Origin: Bradyrhizobium sp. 200
GTDB lineage: Bacteria > Pseudomonadota > Alphaproteobacteria > Rhizobiales > Xanthobacteraceae
Direction: 5' to 3'
NCBI RefSeq assembly: GCF_023100945.1
Contig: NZ_CP064689.1
Span: 5,996,001-6,060,000 of the forward strand
Length of the DNA stretch: 64,000 nt
The position numbers and the translations under genes are program-made. This document shows, piece after piece, positions 17,588 to 25,633 of this stretch (positions within the stretch are counted from its first letter, which is position 1; each line of letters opens with the position of its first letter). The notes under the pieces are model-generated. The model was not told where the DNA came from. It saw only the letters and a list, made by a program, of their open reading frames with translations, and did no database searches.

Positions 17588-17661
17588 CGGTATCCTTTCT
17601 TGCAGGGGCCTTGTCGTTCTGCTTAGTTTAGCCCTCTAACAAGCCTTAAGGAAATAAAAGA

Positions 17662-18516
17662 GTGGCACTCAAAAACGTCATCGGAATCGATCACGCCGTG
17701 GTCATGGTGAAGGATCTCGACAAGGCGGCCGAGAACTACAAGCGGCTGGGCTTCACCGTGTCGCCGCGCGGCACCCACAGCGCGCATATGGGATCGGGCA
17801 ACTACACCATCATGTTCGATCCTGATTACATGGAGTTGCTCGGCGTGCTCAGGCCGACGGAACATAATGAGCCGGCGCGGGCATTCCTTGAAAAGAGCGG
17901 CGAAGGTATCGAGCGTATCGCCTTCACCGCCGTGGATTCCGCTGCGGGCGCACAAGAAATTCTCGCGCGCGGTTATATCCCCGTTGGCCCCACCGATTTC
18001 GAGCGGCCGGTGACGATGCCTGACGGGACCGAGTCCGCGGCCAGGTTCCGGACCTTTCAGTGGCCGACGGTGGAAGCACCGGCCGGCGTGCGTATCTTCG
18101 CCTGCCAGCACAAGACGCGCGAGACCGTGTGGATTCCCGAACTGATGAAGCACGCCAACGGCGCCAGGCGACTGAAGCAGGTGCTGATGGTCGCGCCGGA
18201 GCCGGCCAAGGAAGCCGCGCATCTGTCGAAGCTGATCGACCGCGAGGTACGCAACGAATCCGATGGTGCGATCGCGGTGCCCTCTGGCGGGGATCGCGCA
18301 GACTTCGTGTTCCTGACCAAGGACCAACTCGGCAAGCGCTATCCCGGCGTGTCGCTGGCCGGCCTGCCCGAACGCGGCGGCGCGGGGCTTGTGATCGTGG
18401 CCGATGTCGCGGCGGCGCAGAAGGCGCTCGGCGCTGTCGGCGTGAAGAGCGCAGGCGGCGTTGTGGTGCCGCCGGCTGAGGGTAACGGCACGATGCTGGC
18501 GTTCGTCGGGGCATAG
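17662..18516 (+). CDS. VOC-superfamily protein (glyoxalase-like domain)
   Basis: A 284-aa protein starting with GTG after TAAGGAAATA. The N-terminal half (GIDHAVVMVKDLDKAAENYKRLGF, HSAHMGSGNYTIMF, YMELLGV) is a vicinal oxygen chelate domain. H10 and E at about 61 (YMELLG) are the likely metal ligands. A second, more diverged half (VWIPELMKHANGARRLKQVL, then FVFLTKDQLGKRYPG) probably completes a two-module fold. The activity is unknown: family members include lyases, isomerases and dioxygenases. Divergent from the flavin oxidase gene across a 74-nt gap, so shared control is possible. Confidence 0.8.
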   Translation: MALKNVIGIDHAVVMVKDLDKAAENYKRLGFTVSPRGTHSAHMGSGNYTIMFDPDYMELLGVLRPTEHNEPARAFLEKSGEGIERIAFTAVDSAAGAQEILARGYIPVGPTDFERPVTMPDGTESAARFRTFQWPTVEAPAGVRIFACQHKTRETVWIPELMKHANGARRLKQVLMVAPEPAKEAAHLSKLIDREVRNESDGAIAVPSGGDRADFVFLTKDQLGKRYPGVSLAGLPERGGAGLVIVADVAAAQKALGAVGVKSAGGVVVPPAEGNGTMLAFVGA

Positions 18517-18547
18517 CTGCTCACGCCGCATGGTTTCGGCGAGCAGC
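18516..18547 (+). terminator. Hairpin between VOC and TetR genes
   Basis: GCTGCTC at 18516-18522 pairs with GAGCAGC at 18541-18547, extended by CGCCG/CGGCG with a two-base bulge. It starts at the last base of the VOC stop codon. There is no clear T-run, so termination would have to be weak or factor-assisted. Confidence 0.3.
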
Positions 18548-18570
18548 CAACAGGGGCCAGTCGGCCAGAT

Positions 18571-19182
18571 ATGGCGAAGAGCAAGACCGATCGCGAGGGT
18601 GATGCGGCGGCGGCCCGCCGCGGTCGCCCTCGTTCCGTCGAGACGACGAATGCCATTCTCGAAAGCGCCTACACGCTGATGGCGACCACGGGTCTCGCCG
18701 CCACCAGCATTGATGCGGTTGCGCGGCACTCGAATGTGTCGAAGATGACCATCTACAAATGGTGGCCGTCGAGAGAGGCCTTGCTAATCGATGCGTTTCT
18801 CAACCAGGCCTCACTGATGCTGCCGATATCCGGCACCGGACAACCGGCCGCCCGCTTCAGACGTCACGCCGCAGCCTACGCCGAAGCGCTGCAGGGAGAG
18901 TTCGGCCGGGTGCAACTCGCGGTCATTTCGGAATGCATCTCGAACACCGGGTCAGCCGAGATCTTCTACGAGCGGTATCTCGACCATCGCAGGACGGCAC
19001 TGGTCGAACTTATCGCCGCCGGCCAGCGAGACGGCAGCATCGGCGCCGGCGGAACACCGGCAGACCTCTATGACGCGATATATGGCAGCCTGTTCTACCG
19101 CTATATCTTCGGGATCAAGCCGATTTCGCCGGCGCACGCCCGCAATCTCGTCGACACGATCCTGATGATCAGGGACTATTGA
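18571..19182 (+). CDS. TetR/AcrR-family transcriptional regulator
   Basis: A 203-aa regulator. The TetR helix-turn-helix lies at about 25-70 (ILESAYTLMATTGLAATSIDAV, then SNVSKMTIYKWWPSREALLIDAF). The C-terminal domain (AVISECISNTGSAEIFYERYLDHRR...DAIYGSLFYRYIFG) resembles the TetR_C_11-like ligand and dimer domain. Its 3' end overlaps the desaturase 3' end by 14 nt (convergent). A 21-bp dyad at 21207-21227, upstream of the desaturase/hydrolase pair, is a good candidate for its operator. Ligand unknown. Confidence 0.9.
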   Translation: MAKSKTDREGDAAAARRGRPRSVETTNAILESAYTLMATTGLAATSIDAVARHSNVSKMTIYKWWPSREALLIDAFLNQASLMLPISGTGQPAARFRRHAAAYAEALQGEFGRVQLAVISECISNTGSAEIFYERYLDHRRTALVELIAAGQRDGSIGAGGTPADLYDAIYGSLFYRYIFGIKPISPAHARNLVDTILMIRDY

Positions 19183-20128
19183 CGCCGCCGGCAGCGCCCC
19201 GTCCCGCACGGCGGAACCAGGCCCATGTCTCGCGCGTCACGGCCCGGTAACCCTGCCCCCGAAAAACGATCTGGTCCGCAACGATCCGATTCAACTTCGG
19301 CAGTGCATGGAATGGGATCGAAGGGTATGCGTGATGCTCTACGTGATAGGGCATGTTCCATGCAAACCATCTCATGACCATGCCGGTATAGGTGGTGCGG
19401 GTGTTCTGGAAGGCGCTGCGCGTCCGTTCACAGCCGGTGTGCTCGGCATAAAGATACGGACGCAGGAACAACTGGCCGACGATCAGCGGAACGAGCCAGA
19501 CCCAGAGCAGAAGCGCTGTATGCAGTGCGAGCGAGGCGAGCAGCAGCGCTGCATAGAAGGCGACATAGAGCCGCGCTTCCCTCACGACGATGTGGCGCTT
19601 GCCTTCCGGAATCCAGGGAGCGGAGGCGTTGCCGGTAAAGGCATGGCGAAGCATCAGCCCCAGGCGGAAGGCGACCTGCCGAAGACCGGTATAGGCGAAC
19701 GCGAGTTGCGTATCCGATGCGGGGATGGGGCCAACAAGCAGTTCCGGATCCCGCTCCGGATCCTGCGTATAGCGATGGTGGTCCCAGTGGAACAGGCAAT
19801 AATATTCGTAAGGCAGTCCGATCGCGAATGAAGACAGATGACCGAATGCGAGATTGAGCGCACGGCTCCGAAACGCCGTCTTGTGGGCGGTCTCGTGCAC
19901 AACCATGAACAGGAAGGCGACGAAGTAACCCTGCACGACGATGAGCGGCAACGTCCAGGCGATGCCATGGGTCGAGGACGCCAGCCAGATCAGCGTACCG
20001 AAAATGCCGATGGCGCCGTAGTGGCTGAGCGCGCGAACAATGCCTTGAAGGTCCGATCGCGCCGATAGCTCGCGGAGCGCCGCCGAATTCAGCGGCTTCT
20101 CGCCCGTTGCAGTGATGGCAGTGCTCAT
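19169..20128 (-). CDS. Membrane fatty acid desaturase/carotenoid hydroxylase-like protein
   Basis: A 319-aa multi-pass membrane protein with the three histidine boxes of di-iron desaturases and hydroxylases: HETAH at 78-82, HWDHH at 114-118 and HVEHH at 262-266, plus an extra AEHTGC at 229-234. Hydrophobic helices flank the boxes. Members of this group introduce double bonds, hydroxyls or keto groups into lipids or carotenoids using O2. ATG 20128 is preferred over 20137 because of similarity at MSTAIT. It lies 18 nt after the MetX-like hydrolase gene, so the two form one operon. The exact substrate is unknown. Confidence 0.86.
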   Translation of the reverse strand: MSTAITATGEKPLNSAALRELSARSDLQGIVRALSHYGAIGIFGTLIWLASSTHGIAWTLPLIVVQGYFVAFLFMVVHETAHKTAFRSRALNLAFGHLSSFAIGLPYEYYCLFHWDHHRYTQDPERDPELLVGPIPASDTQLAFAYTGLRQVAFRLGLMLRHAFTGNASAPWIPEGKRHIVVREARLYVAFYAALLLASLALHTALLLWVWLVPLIVGQLFLRPYLYAEHTGCERTRSAFQNTRTTYTGMVMRWFAWNMPYHVEHHAYPSIPFHALPKLNRIVADQIVFRGQGYRAVTRETWAWFRRAGRGAAGGVNSP

Positions 20129-20146
20129 GGTCCGCAATCGCCTCCT

Positions 20147-21166
20147 TCAACTTCGCAGCAGCGCCGATATTTCGGCGTTGATGAACGCGCGATCCACGGA
20201 ATTGTTGACCGGATTTCCGGCGCGGTGTCCGTGGATCGAGGGAATCGGATGGAGTTCGGCCGACTTCGCGTTGACCAGCCGGCCAATCTCATCCTCGTTA
20301 TCACGGACATCGAAATAACGGTCCGTCTGCCCCGGCATCAGCAGAACCCGCGCCTTTATCGCCGCAAGCGCGCGGACCATGTCTCCGCCGAACTCCGGAC
20401 ATTGGCTGATATCGCCGCGCTGCCAGATGCCGATCTGCGCCAGCAGATCGTTGGCATCACGCCGCGAGAAGGCTTCATCCCAGGAACGCGTCAGATAATC
20501 TTCCAGCGAGCTGAAGCCGTAATCGCGCCACACCTCGTCCCGGTAGTAGGCGTGCGACATCGCCCATCCGGCATAGACGCGCCCCATGGCGCGCAAGCCG
20601 GCGGCAGGCCTGGCGACGAAACGACCGTCCCTGAAGGCGGGATCGGCAGTGAGCGCGGCCTTCACGCCCTCGAGGAAGACGTGATTATAGGGCGAGCATC
20701 TGGCGCTGCCGCAGACAATGGCCGCCCGCTCCACCATGTCAGGATGGCACGCCGCCCAGTGATATGCCTGCATGCCGCCCATGGACCAGCCGTAGACCAG
20801 CGCGATCGTCGAAATCCCGAACTGCTCGACCAGAAGGCGGCGCTGCACCGCCACCGCGTCGTGATAGCTGATGGGCGGAAACGGCGTCACCTCCGAATTG
20901 GATGGCGACGAGGACAGGCCGTTGCCGAACAGGTTCGGAATGACGATGAAGAAGCGATCGGAATCCAGGATGCCGCCGCGCTGCACCAGCCATTCCGTGT
21001 CGGTGTGCTGCGCGCTGAAGGACGTAGGATAGACAATCACGTTGTCCTTGCGCGCGTTCAGCATGCCATAGGTCTTGTAGGCAAGACGCAGCGAGCGGAA
21101 CACGGCGCCCGACTGCAGCAAAACGTCTCCCGCCTGGAAGATCTGGTAGTCACCGCTGGTCGACAT
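20147..21166 (-). CDS. MetX-like alpha/beta hydrolase or acyltransferase
   Basis: A 339-aa alpha/beta-hydrolase of the homoserine O-acetyltransferase superfamily. The nucleophile elbow is GWSMGG with S128. The other triad members appear to be D282 (GQTDRYFD) and H314 (IHGHRAG). The MetX-type N-terminus (LRLAYKTYGMLN...NVIVYPTSFSAQHTD) is present, but the GGCxGTTGP segment typical of true homoserine acetyltransferases is replaced by LFGNGLSSSPSN. A methionine role is therefore doubtful, and esterase or acyl transfer to another alcohol is possible. First gene of the operon with the desaturase; a 21-bp dyad sits 40 nt upstream. Confidence 0.82.
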   Translation of the reverse strand: MSTSGDYQIFQAGDVLLQSGAVFRSLRLAYKTYGMLNARKDNVIVYPTSFSAQHTDTEWLVQRGGILDSDRFFIVIPNLFGNGLSSSPSNSEVTPFPPISYHDAVAVQRRLLVEQFGISTIALVYGWSMGGMQAYHWAACHPDMVERAAIVCGSARCSPYNHVFLEGVKAALTADPAFRDGRFVARPAAGLRAMGRVYAGWAMSHAYYRDEVWRDYGFSSLEDYLTRSWDEAFSRRDANDLLAQIGIWQRGDISQCPEFGGDMVRALAAIKARVLLMPGQTDRYFDVRDNEDEIGRLVNAKSAELHPIPSIHGHRAGNPVNNSVDRAFINAEISALLRS

Positions 21167-21206
21167 ATCGTCACCCCCGACGGCGCGCCTGGCCGGCGCC
21201 GCCTTT

Positions 21207-21227
21207 TAATGTACAAACCGTACATTA
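21207..21227. promoter_or_regulatory. 21-bp perfect dyad, likely TetR operator
   Basis: TAATGTAC at 21207-21214 and GTACATTA at 21220-21227 form perfect 8-bp arms around AAACC. It lies 40 nt upstream of the ATG of the MetX-like gene. TetR proteins bind dyads of this size, and a TetR gene sits at the other end of the two-gene operon. Binding by a GntR-type protein is the main alternative. Confidence 0.55.
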
Positions 21228-21346
21228 TTTGGATGAGATTGCAACGGCATTGTTCCGCCCGTCGAAACGCACGCTGGGCGCACCTCGAGACCAAGTCTCA
21301 TGTCAGACTCACATATTGCGCGTCTCTACGAGACGCCCGCCACGTC

Positions 21347-23008
21347 TTATTCAGCCGGTGCTGCTGCGACCTCCGCATGCGCGCTGTAGTCCACACTCGG
21401 ACTGGTCTTCGCCAGCGCGAACAGGCCCGCAGCTATCACCGCATAGGCCAGTGCTACACCCGGCGTGACGCCGAGACCGCCGCCGATGCCGACGGCTTCG
21501 CCATGCATGAAGCCGAAATAGGTCATGACGGCGCCGGCCAGCGCGAAGGCTGAGGCTTTAAGAAAATCGCGTTCGATCACGAACACGCCGATCGCGCCCA
21601 GCACGAGGCCGGCGAGGATCGAGCCGCCGCCCATCACCTCCAGCCCGTGATAGAGCACGCCCTGCTGCGGCAGCGCTGATATCGCGGCCGTCTTCACCGC
21701 ATCGGCCTTGTCAGCGGCAAGTCCGCCAACCGTCTGCGCCGCGGTCATGGTCGAGGCGAGCATGGTGTCGATCTGGAGCTTTGCCCAGGCGGCGAGATGC
21801 GGCGTCAGCGCCAGCACGATCGCCGGCGCGTGCTTGACCGGTGTGGTCTGGAACGCCTGCGCGCCGATCAGCATGCCGATATAGAGCAGGATCGGCGAGA
21901 TCGCGACCACGGGCACCAGCGCCAGCAGCACCGAGATGATGCCGAACCACGACAGCAGCACCACCATGACGCCGGTCGCCGCCGAATAACCGATCCGCCC
22001 GCCCATCGCCTTCCAGCCGGGATGGCCGATATAGACCGCGTTGATGAAGGGGTTGCCCATCAGGCAGCCGATCAGGCTGACGACGCCATCGGCGGTGAGC
22101 ACGCGCGTGGTCGGATATTCGTCGCCGGCCGCTTCCGCGCTTTCGACATTGTCCATGGCTTCGACGAGATCGTAGATGCCGAACGGGATTGCGGTAACGA
22201 GAATGATGCCGAGGAATTCGAAGCCGGAGAACACGTGACCGATGGCCGGCAACGGCACCGAGAAGCCGAAATTGGCAAAGGCATCGCCGACGCCCTTCAG
22301 GCTCAATCCGCCGAGCCCGAGGCCGAACAGGTTCGATCCCCAGGCGATGATCATGCCGGCCGCGATGGCGACGAGACCTGCCGGCATGCCTCTCCAATAT
22401 TTCACGCCGCCGAACCAGCTCACCAGGATGATGGCAAAGCAGACGAGGCCGATCTGCGGCGTCATGTACATTTCCAGCGCCGGCCGCATCGAGATGAAGG
22501 TGACGGAGACGCCGGCCAGCGTGCCGAGCAGCGCCGCCCGCGGCGTGATCTTCCGGATATACGGCGCAATGAAGCCGCCGATCATCAGGATAAAACTCTG
22601 GAAGAACACCCAGACCAGGCCCGCCGACCAGCCCTTGATGGGATCGCCGGTCTTGAGCGTGATTGGCAGCATGATCACGAAGGTGACGATGAACATGTGC
22701 GGAACGCTGACGCCGGACGGCAGCGCGCAGACGTCGCTGCGGCCGGACTTCTGCGCCAATTTGTAGGCGAGATACGCATAGTAGAACGTCGAGAGGCACA
22801 TCATCAGGCCGAGCGCCGGCAGGATGCGGCCGAACACGATGCTGTCGGGCATTTTCAGCACGAAGCGCAGCAGGCCGGTCAGCACCAGCATGTTGACGAG
22901 GATGTTGGTGCCGAAACCGAACAGCGCGTTCCAGTCGCCCGGCGTCCACAAGGCCGGCTTGAAGGTGGATGTCCCTGCAGTCCCCGTCATGCCCGCGCTC
23001 ATCGTCAT
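21347..23008 (-). CDS. Nucleobase-type permease (NCS2/AzgA-like)
   Basis: A 553-aa integral membrane protein with about 12-13 helices. FGFGTNILVNMLVLTGLLRFVL at the N-terminus, MFIVTFVIMLPITLKTGDPI, and SAEAAGDEYPTTRVLTADGVVSLIGCLMGNPF resemble the AzgA/xanthine-uracil permease superfamily, including the pseudo-symmetric re-entrant regions. It starts at ATG 23008 in a TGATG overlap with the stop of the cysteine hydrolase, so the two are translationally coupled. The likely cargo is therefore what that hydrolase consumes or yields: a ureide, biuret-like compound or nucleobase. The 179 nt downstream-side gap at 21167-21346 holds only the operator described above. Confidence 0.8.
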   Translation of the reverse strand: MTMSAGMTGTAGTSTFKPALWTPGDWNALFGFGTNILVNMLVLTGLLRFVLKMPDSIVFGRILPALGLMMCLSTFYYAYLAYKLAQKSGRSDVCALPSGVSVPHMFIVTFVIMLPITLKTGDPIKGWSAGLVWVFFQSFILMIGGFIAPYIRKITPRAALLGTLAGVSVTFISMRPALEMYMTPQIGLVCFAIILVSWFGGVKYWRGMPAGLVAIAAGMIIAWGSNLFGLGLGGLSLKGVGDAFANFGFSVPLPAIGHVFSGFEFLGIILVTAIPFGIYDLVEAMDNVESAEAAGDEYPTTRVLTADGVVSLIGCLMGNPFINAVYIGHPGWKAMGGRIGYSAATGVMVVLLSWFGIISVLLALVPVVAISPILLYIGMLIGAQAFQTTPVKHAPAIVLALTPHLAAWAKLQIDTMLASTMTAAQTVGGLAADKADAVKTAAISALPQQGVLYHGLEVMGGGSILAGLVLGAIGVFVIERDFLKASAFALAGAVMTYFGFMHGEAVGIGGGLGVTPGVALAYAVIAAGLFALAKTSPSVDYSAHAEVAAAPAE

Positions 23009-23709
23009 CACCCCGCTGCTGCCGTTCGTGGAATCTCCGGTGAAAGCGCTTGCAGCACCGCGGCCGAGTCGGAGACCCAGCCGAAGATGCCGCCCTGGGC
23101 CTTGATCATCCTCAGGCCCATCTCGTGGAATTCTGGAAAATAGGACGCGCAGCCATCGGCCAGCACCACGCAGCGATAGCCGCGATCGTTGGCTTCGCGC
23201 ACCGTGGTGTTGACGCAGACCTCTGTCGTGACGCCGCAGACCAGAAGATTCTCGATGCCGTAACGCTGCAGCACGTCGCCGAGTTCGGTGGCGTAGAAGG
23301 CGCCCTTGCCCGGCTTGTCGATCACGATCTCGCTGTCGAGCGGATAGAGTTCCGGAATGATGTCGTGGCCGGCTTCACCGCGAATGAGAATGCGCCCCAT
23401 CGGCCCGGGATCGCCGATGCGCAAGGACGGCGCACCGCGTTCGACCTTGGCCGGCGGCGCGTCCGACAGATCGGGCAGATGGCCCTCGCGGGTATGAATG
23501 ACCAGCATGCCGGCCGCGCGCGCCGCATCCAGCACCGACGCGATCGGCTTCACCGCCCGCGCAAGCTGGCTGACGTCGTTGCCGAGCGTTTCGCCAAAAC
23601 CGCCCGGCTCCATGAAATCGCGCTGCATGTCGATGATGAGGAGCGCGGTCGCCGCCCAGTCGAGCTCGATCGGCTCCGGCTCCGCTCTGAGCTTTGCTGA
23701 GTTCGCCAT
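23008..23709 (-). CDS. Isochorismatase-fold cysteine amidohydrolase, biuret hydrolase/ureidoacrylate hydrolase-like
   Basis: A 233-aa cytoplasmic enzyme with the Asp-Lys-Cys triad of the family: D27 in [11 protein letters not shown]135 in [12 protein letters not shown]165 in [42 protein letters not shown] and HDIIPELYP closely follow bacterial biuret hydrolases and also occur in ureidoacrylate hydrolases. It therefore probably hydrolyses a ureide C-N bond, releasing ammonia or carbamate. A longer frame to 23778 exists, but MANSAK at 23709 fits the family. Coupled to a permease; a 16-bp dyad lies 56 nt upstream. Confidence 0.85.
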   Translation of the reverse strand: MANSAKLRAEPEPIELDWAATALLIIDMQRDFMEPGGFGETLGNDVSQLARAVKPIASVLDAARAAGMLVIHTREGHLPDLSDAPPAKVERGAPSLRIGDPGPMGRILIRGEAGHDIIPELYPLDSEIVIDKPGKGAFYATELGDVLQRYGIENLLVCGVTTEVCVNTTVREANDRGYRCVVLADGCASYFPEFHEMGLRMIKAQGGIFGWVSDSAAVLQALSPEIPRTAAAG

Positions 23710-23765
23710 GACGTACGCGCCCCGAACGAGAGAACTCTTCGGAGACAGGTCAAGCAAGGCCCATG

Positions 23766-23781
23766 CCATTGTGTACAATGG
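23766..23781. promoter_or_regulatory. 16-bp dyad upstream of the cysteine hydrolase/permease operon
   Basis: CCATTGT at 23766-23772 and ACAATGG at 23775-23781 are perfect 7-bp arms separated by GT. The core TTGTGTACAA resembles sites of FadR/GntR-type regulators. It is 56 nt upstream of the hydrolase ATG. No regulator gene is adjacent. Confidence 0.42.
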
Positions 23782-23855
23782 TTGCAGTCAATCGGCCGAG
23801 AGAAAATCGATCGTGTTGTCAGTTCGTTACTCGCCGGTGCGGATCACGACTCGCC

Positions 23856-24055
23856 TTCATCGAACGCACCGCAAGCGGGCAACTGCTCATTAGCTGTGCA
23901 TGCTGCGATTGCGGGACTGGTCGCTGCGGGTGACGCAGGTCTATCGCAGGCAAGGCGCGGAGTGGTGGCTGGTTCACCGCCACGCCGACCCGCTTGTGCG
24001 CCACATCGGGCTCGCGGCCGCATTGGCCCGCGGCGCAAATCTCGACAAGAAATGA
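23856..24055 (+). pseudogene. Decayed 3' end of a SnoaL-like/NTF2-fold protein gene
   Basis: In one frame from about 23894 to the stop at 24053-24055 the DNA encodes MLRLRDWSLRVTQVYRRQGA followed by EWWLVHRHADPLVRH and a short tail. This is the usual C-terminus of SnoaL-like/DUF4440 proteins, which need about 130 residues. Upstream an in-frame TAG (23891) blocks the frame. The expected preceding segment, FIERTASGQL, appears in another frame at about 23856-23885, so the gene is frameshifted as well as missing its 5' half. A remnant left by deletion. Confidence 0.5.
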
Positions 24056-24061
24056 GGCGGT

Positions 24062-25492
24062 CTAATTCCCGTTAAGCAACGGGGTCCCGAATGCCCGCCG
24101 CCAGACCGACAGAAAACGCGGAAACCAGGAGTGAGCGACGGCGCCCTGATAGGCCCATGTACGATATTTCTGCCCCTCTTCGGACAGGAGCTCCTGATAT
24201 CCGCCGTGCGTTTCGGTCGCGGAACGAATGTCGCTCAAAATATCCTGCGCGCAGGACCTGTATTTATCGGTGCCGGAGTGTTCGTCGTATTCGAGCATCC
24301 GGTCGGCGAATTCGACGTTGAACGTCGGCCAGGACGAGCGCCCCTGATAGGCGGGCGCCGCAATCTTGTGGATCATCTTGTTCAGCGGGTTGTCCGCGGA
24401 TACCAGGAAGTGAGAGGTACCCGGCACTCGAAATCGCGGTTCGGCGAGTATCAAATCTGTCGTCGCCGCGAACAAGGCACGTTCGCCCTCGTCGCCCAAA
24501 TCCCAAAATCCACGGTGCACGTTGACGAAGTCGATCGCAATGGAAGATGCCGGCGGCTCGCTGCCGGCGTGCAAGGCATGCCTGATGTAGCCAGGCTTGC
24601 CGAACAACCGGAGCAGCTCCTTCTTGTATTGCGAGAGTTGGCGTCCGAGCCGAGCTTCCAGCTCGATCCGGTCGATCACCCCGAGTTCTATCCCGCGCAG
24701 AAAAGTCGCGTAGACGCATGCATTGGTGACAAAACGCCTGCGTTCGGCGCGGGTATCGGTTGCCGCGGAACGCGGTGCGGCGACGTCGCACAGCAAAGCC
24801 GTGACGCCGCCATCCGCGAACGGCTCCAACGCTTCCGCGAGTTGAAATATCGCCTTCTTCAGATCCTCGCGATACTCGGCAAGCAACAAACGGCCGGCAT
24901 GCGCGCCTTGCGACATCGCCAGATACGGCGATGGCCTTTGGTCCGCCCGGATGATCTGCTCCAGACCTGCGAGGATGCCCAGCAGCGTATCCGACGGCAG
25001 CGAGAAGTAATTGACGCCGATATACCGGTCGCCTCCGGCGGGAACGATGGTCGTCGTGACGACATTGGAGCGAACGGCCTCCAGCATCAGCCGGACGCTT
25101 TTTTCGAGCAAGCGAACCCGGCGGATGGCATCGTTGGAATCCATGATGGTCTCGGGATCGAGCACATCGGGATAAAACCAGGCGAAGTCCCGCGGGTAAT
25201 AGGCGGTTGCGTGCGGCGCCCCCGTGACCAGAAACGCTTCCTGCGGAGAAAACGCGCTGTCGACCGCGTGGCGGTACAGCTCATCGATTCCCAGTGACAG
25301 GCGATGCGCTTTTCTCAGGAACCGGTCGCTGAGAAAATTGACCGCCTGAATGCCGTTGGCGACACAGCTAGCAAACGGACTGTGGTAAAATCGATATTTG
25401 TGATGCGTTGAAAATGGAATGTGACGATGCATGTGCTTGGATGAACGAGATTCCGTGGTGTCGATTACCACGGTTCGTACTCCAAACATCAT
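24062..25492 (-). CDS. Conserved protein of unknown function, possibly six-hairpin glycosidase fold
   Basis: I do not recognise this 476-aa protein with confidence. It has no signal peptide or clear membrane helix. Features that recall alpha/alpha-barrel (six-hairpin) glycosidases are YYPRDFAWFYPDVLDP at about 98-113 (an RDF acid motif after a hydrophobic strand), repeated aromatic and charged helical segments, and a final GGYQELLSEEGQKYRTWAYQ with WFPRFLSVWRRAF, similar to the closing helices of that fold. Base composition looks lower in GC than its neighbours. It stands alone: a pseudogene fragment lies on one side and a long inverted repeat on the other. ATG 25492 is the longest start; M at 25432 is possible. 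Confidence 0.55.
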   Translation of the reverse strand: MMFGVRTVVIDTTESRSSKHMHRHIPFSTHHKYRFYHSPFASCVANGIQAVNFLSDRFLRKAHRLSLGIDELYRHAVDSAFSPQEAFLVTGAPHATAYYPRDFAWFYPDVLDPETIMDSNDAIRRVRLLEKSVRLMLEAVRSNVVTTTIVPAGGDRYIGVNYFSLPSDTLLGILAGLEQIIRADQRPSPYLAMSQGAHAGRLLLAEYREDLKKAIFQLAEALEPFADGGVTALLCDVAAPRSAATDTRAERRRFVTNACVYATFLRGIELGVIDRIELEARLGRQLSQYKKELLRLFGKPGYIRHALHAGSEPPASSIAIDFVNVHRGFWDLGDEGERALFAATTDLILAEPRFRVPGTSHFLVSADNPLNKMIHKIAAPAYQGRSSWPTFNVEFADRMLEYDEHSGTDKYRSCAQDILSDIRSATETHGGYQELLSEEGQKYRTWAYQGAVAHSWFPRFLSVWRRAFGTPLLNGN

Positions 25493-25551
25493 CGATTCGT
25501 CTTTCTGTCAGATGAATCATGATGTCATCGCACTGTCATAAAGTGACGGTG

Positions 25552-25633
25552 CGTAGGATGGGTGGAGCGCAGCGATACCCATCGCCATGTGCACCGGCGT
25601 CGATGGGTATCGCTTCGCTCCACCCATCCTACG
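25552..25633. repeat. 82-bp inverted repeat with 33-bp arms
   Basis: Arms at 25552-25584 and 25601-25633 are complementary over 33 bp with a single mismatch, separated by 16 nt. The element begins CGTAGGATGGGTGGAG and ends CTCCACCCATCCTACG, a repeat family I know from Bradyrhizobium and Rhodopseudomonas intergenic DNA. The right arm contains the TAG stop codon (25629-25631) of the amidohydrolase gene, so the repeat inserted at or replaced the natural 3' end. Confidence 0.85.

Noticed and set aside
24131..25297. 388-codon plus-strand open frame
   Set aside because: Antisense to the 476-aa orphan gene. The minus-strand protein has a more natural composition and hydrophobic periodicity.
25552..25633. 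CRISPR or insertion sequence end
   Set aside because: Only one inverted pair is present, with no direct repeats, spacers or transposase; it fits an interspersed palindromic repeat.
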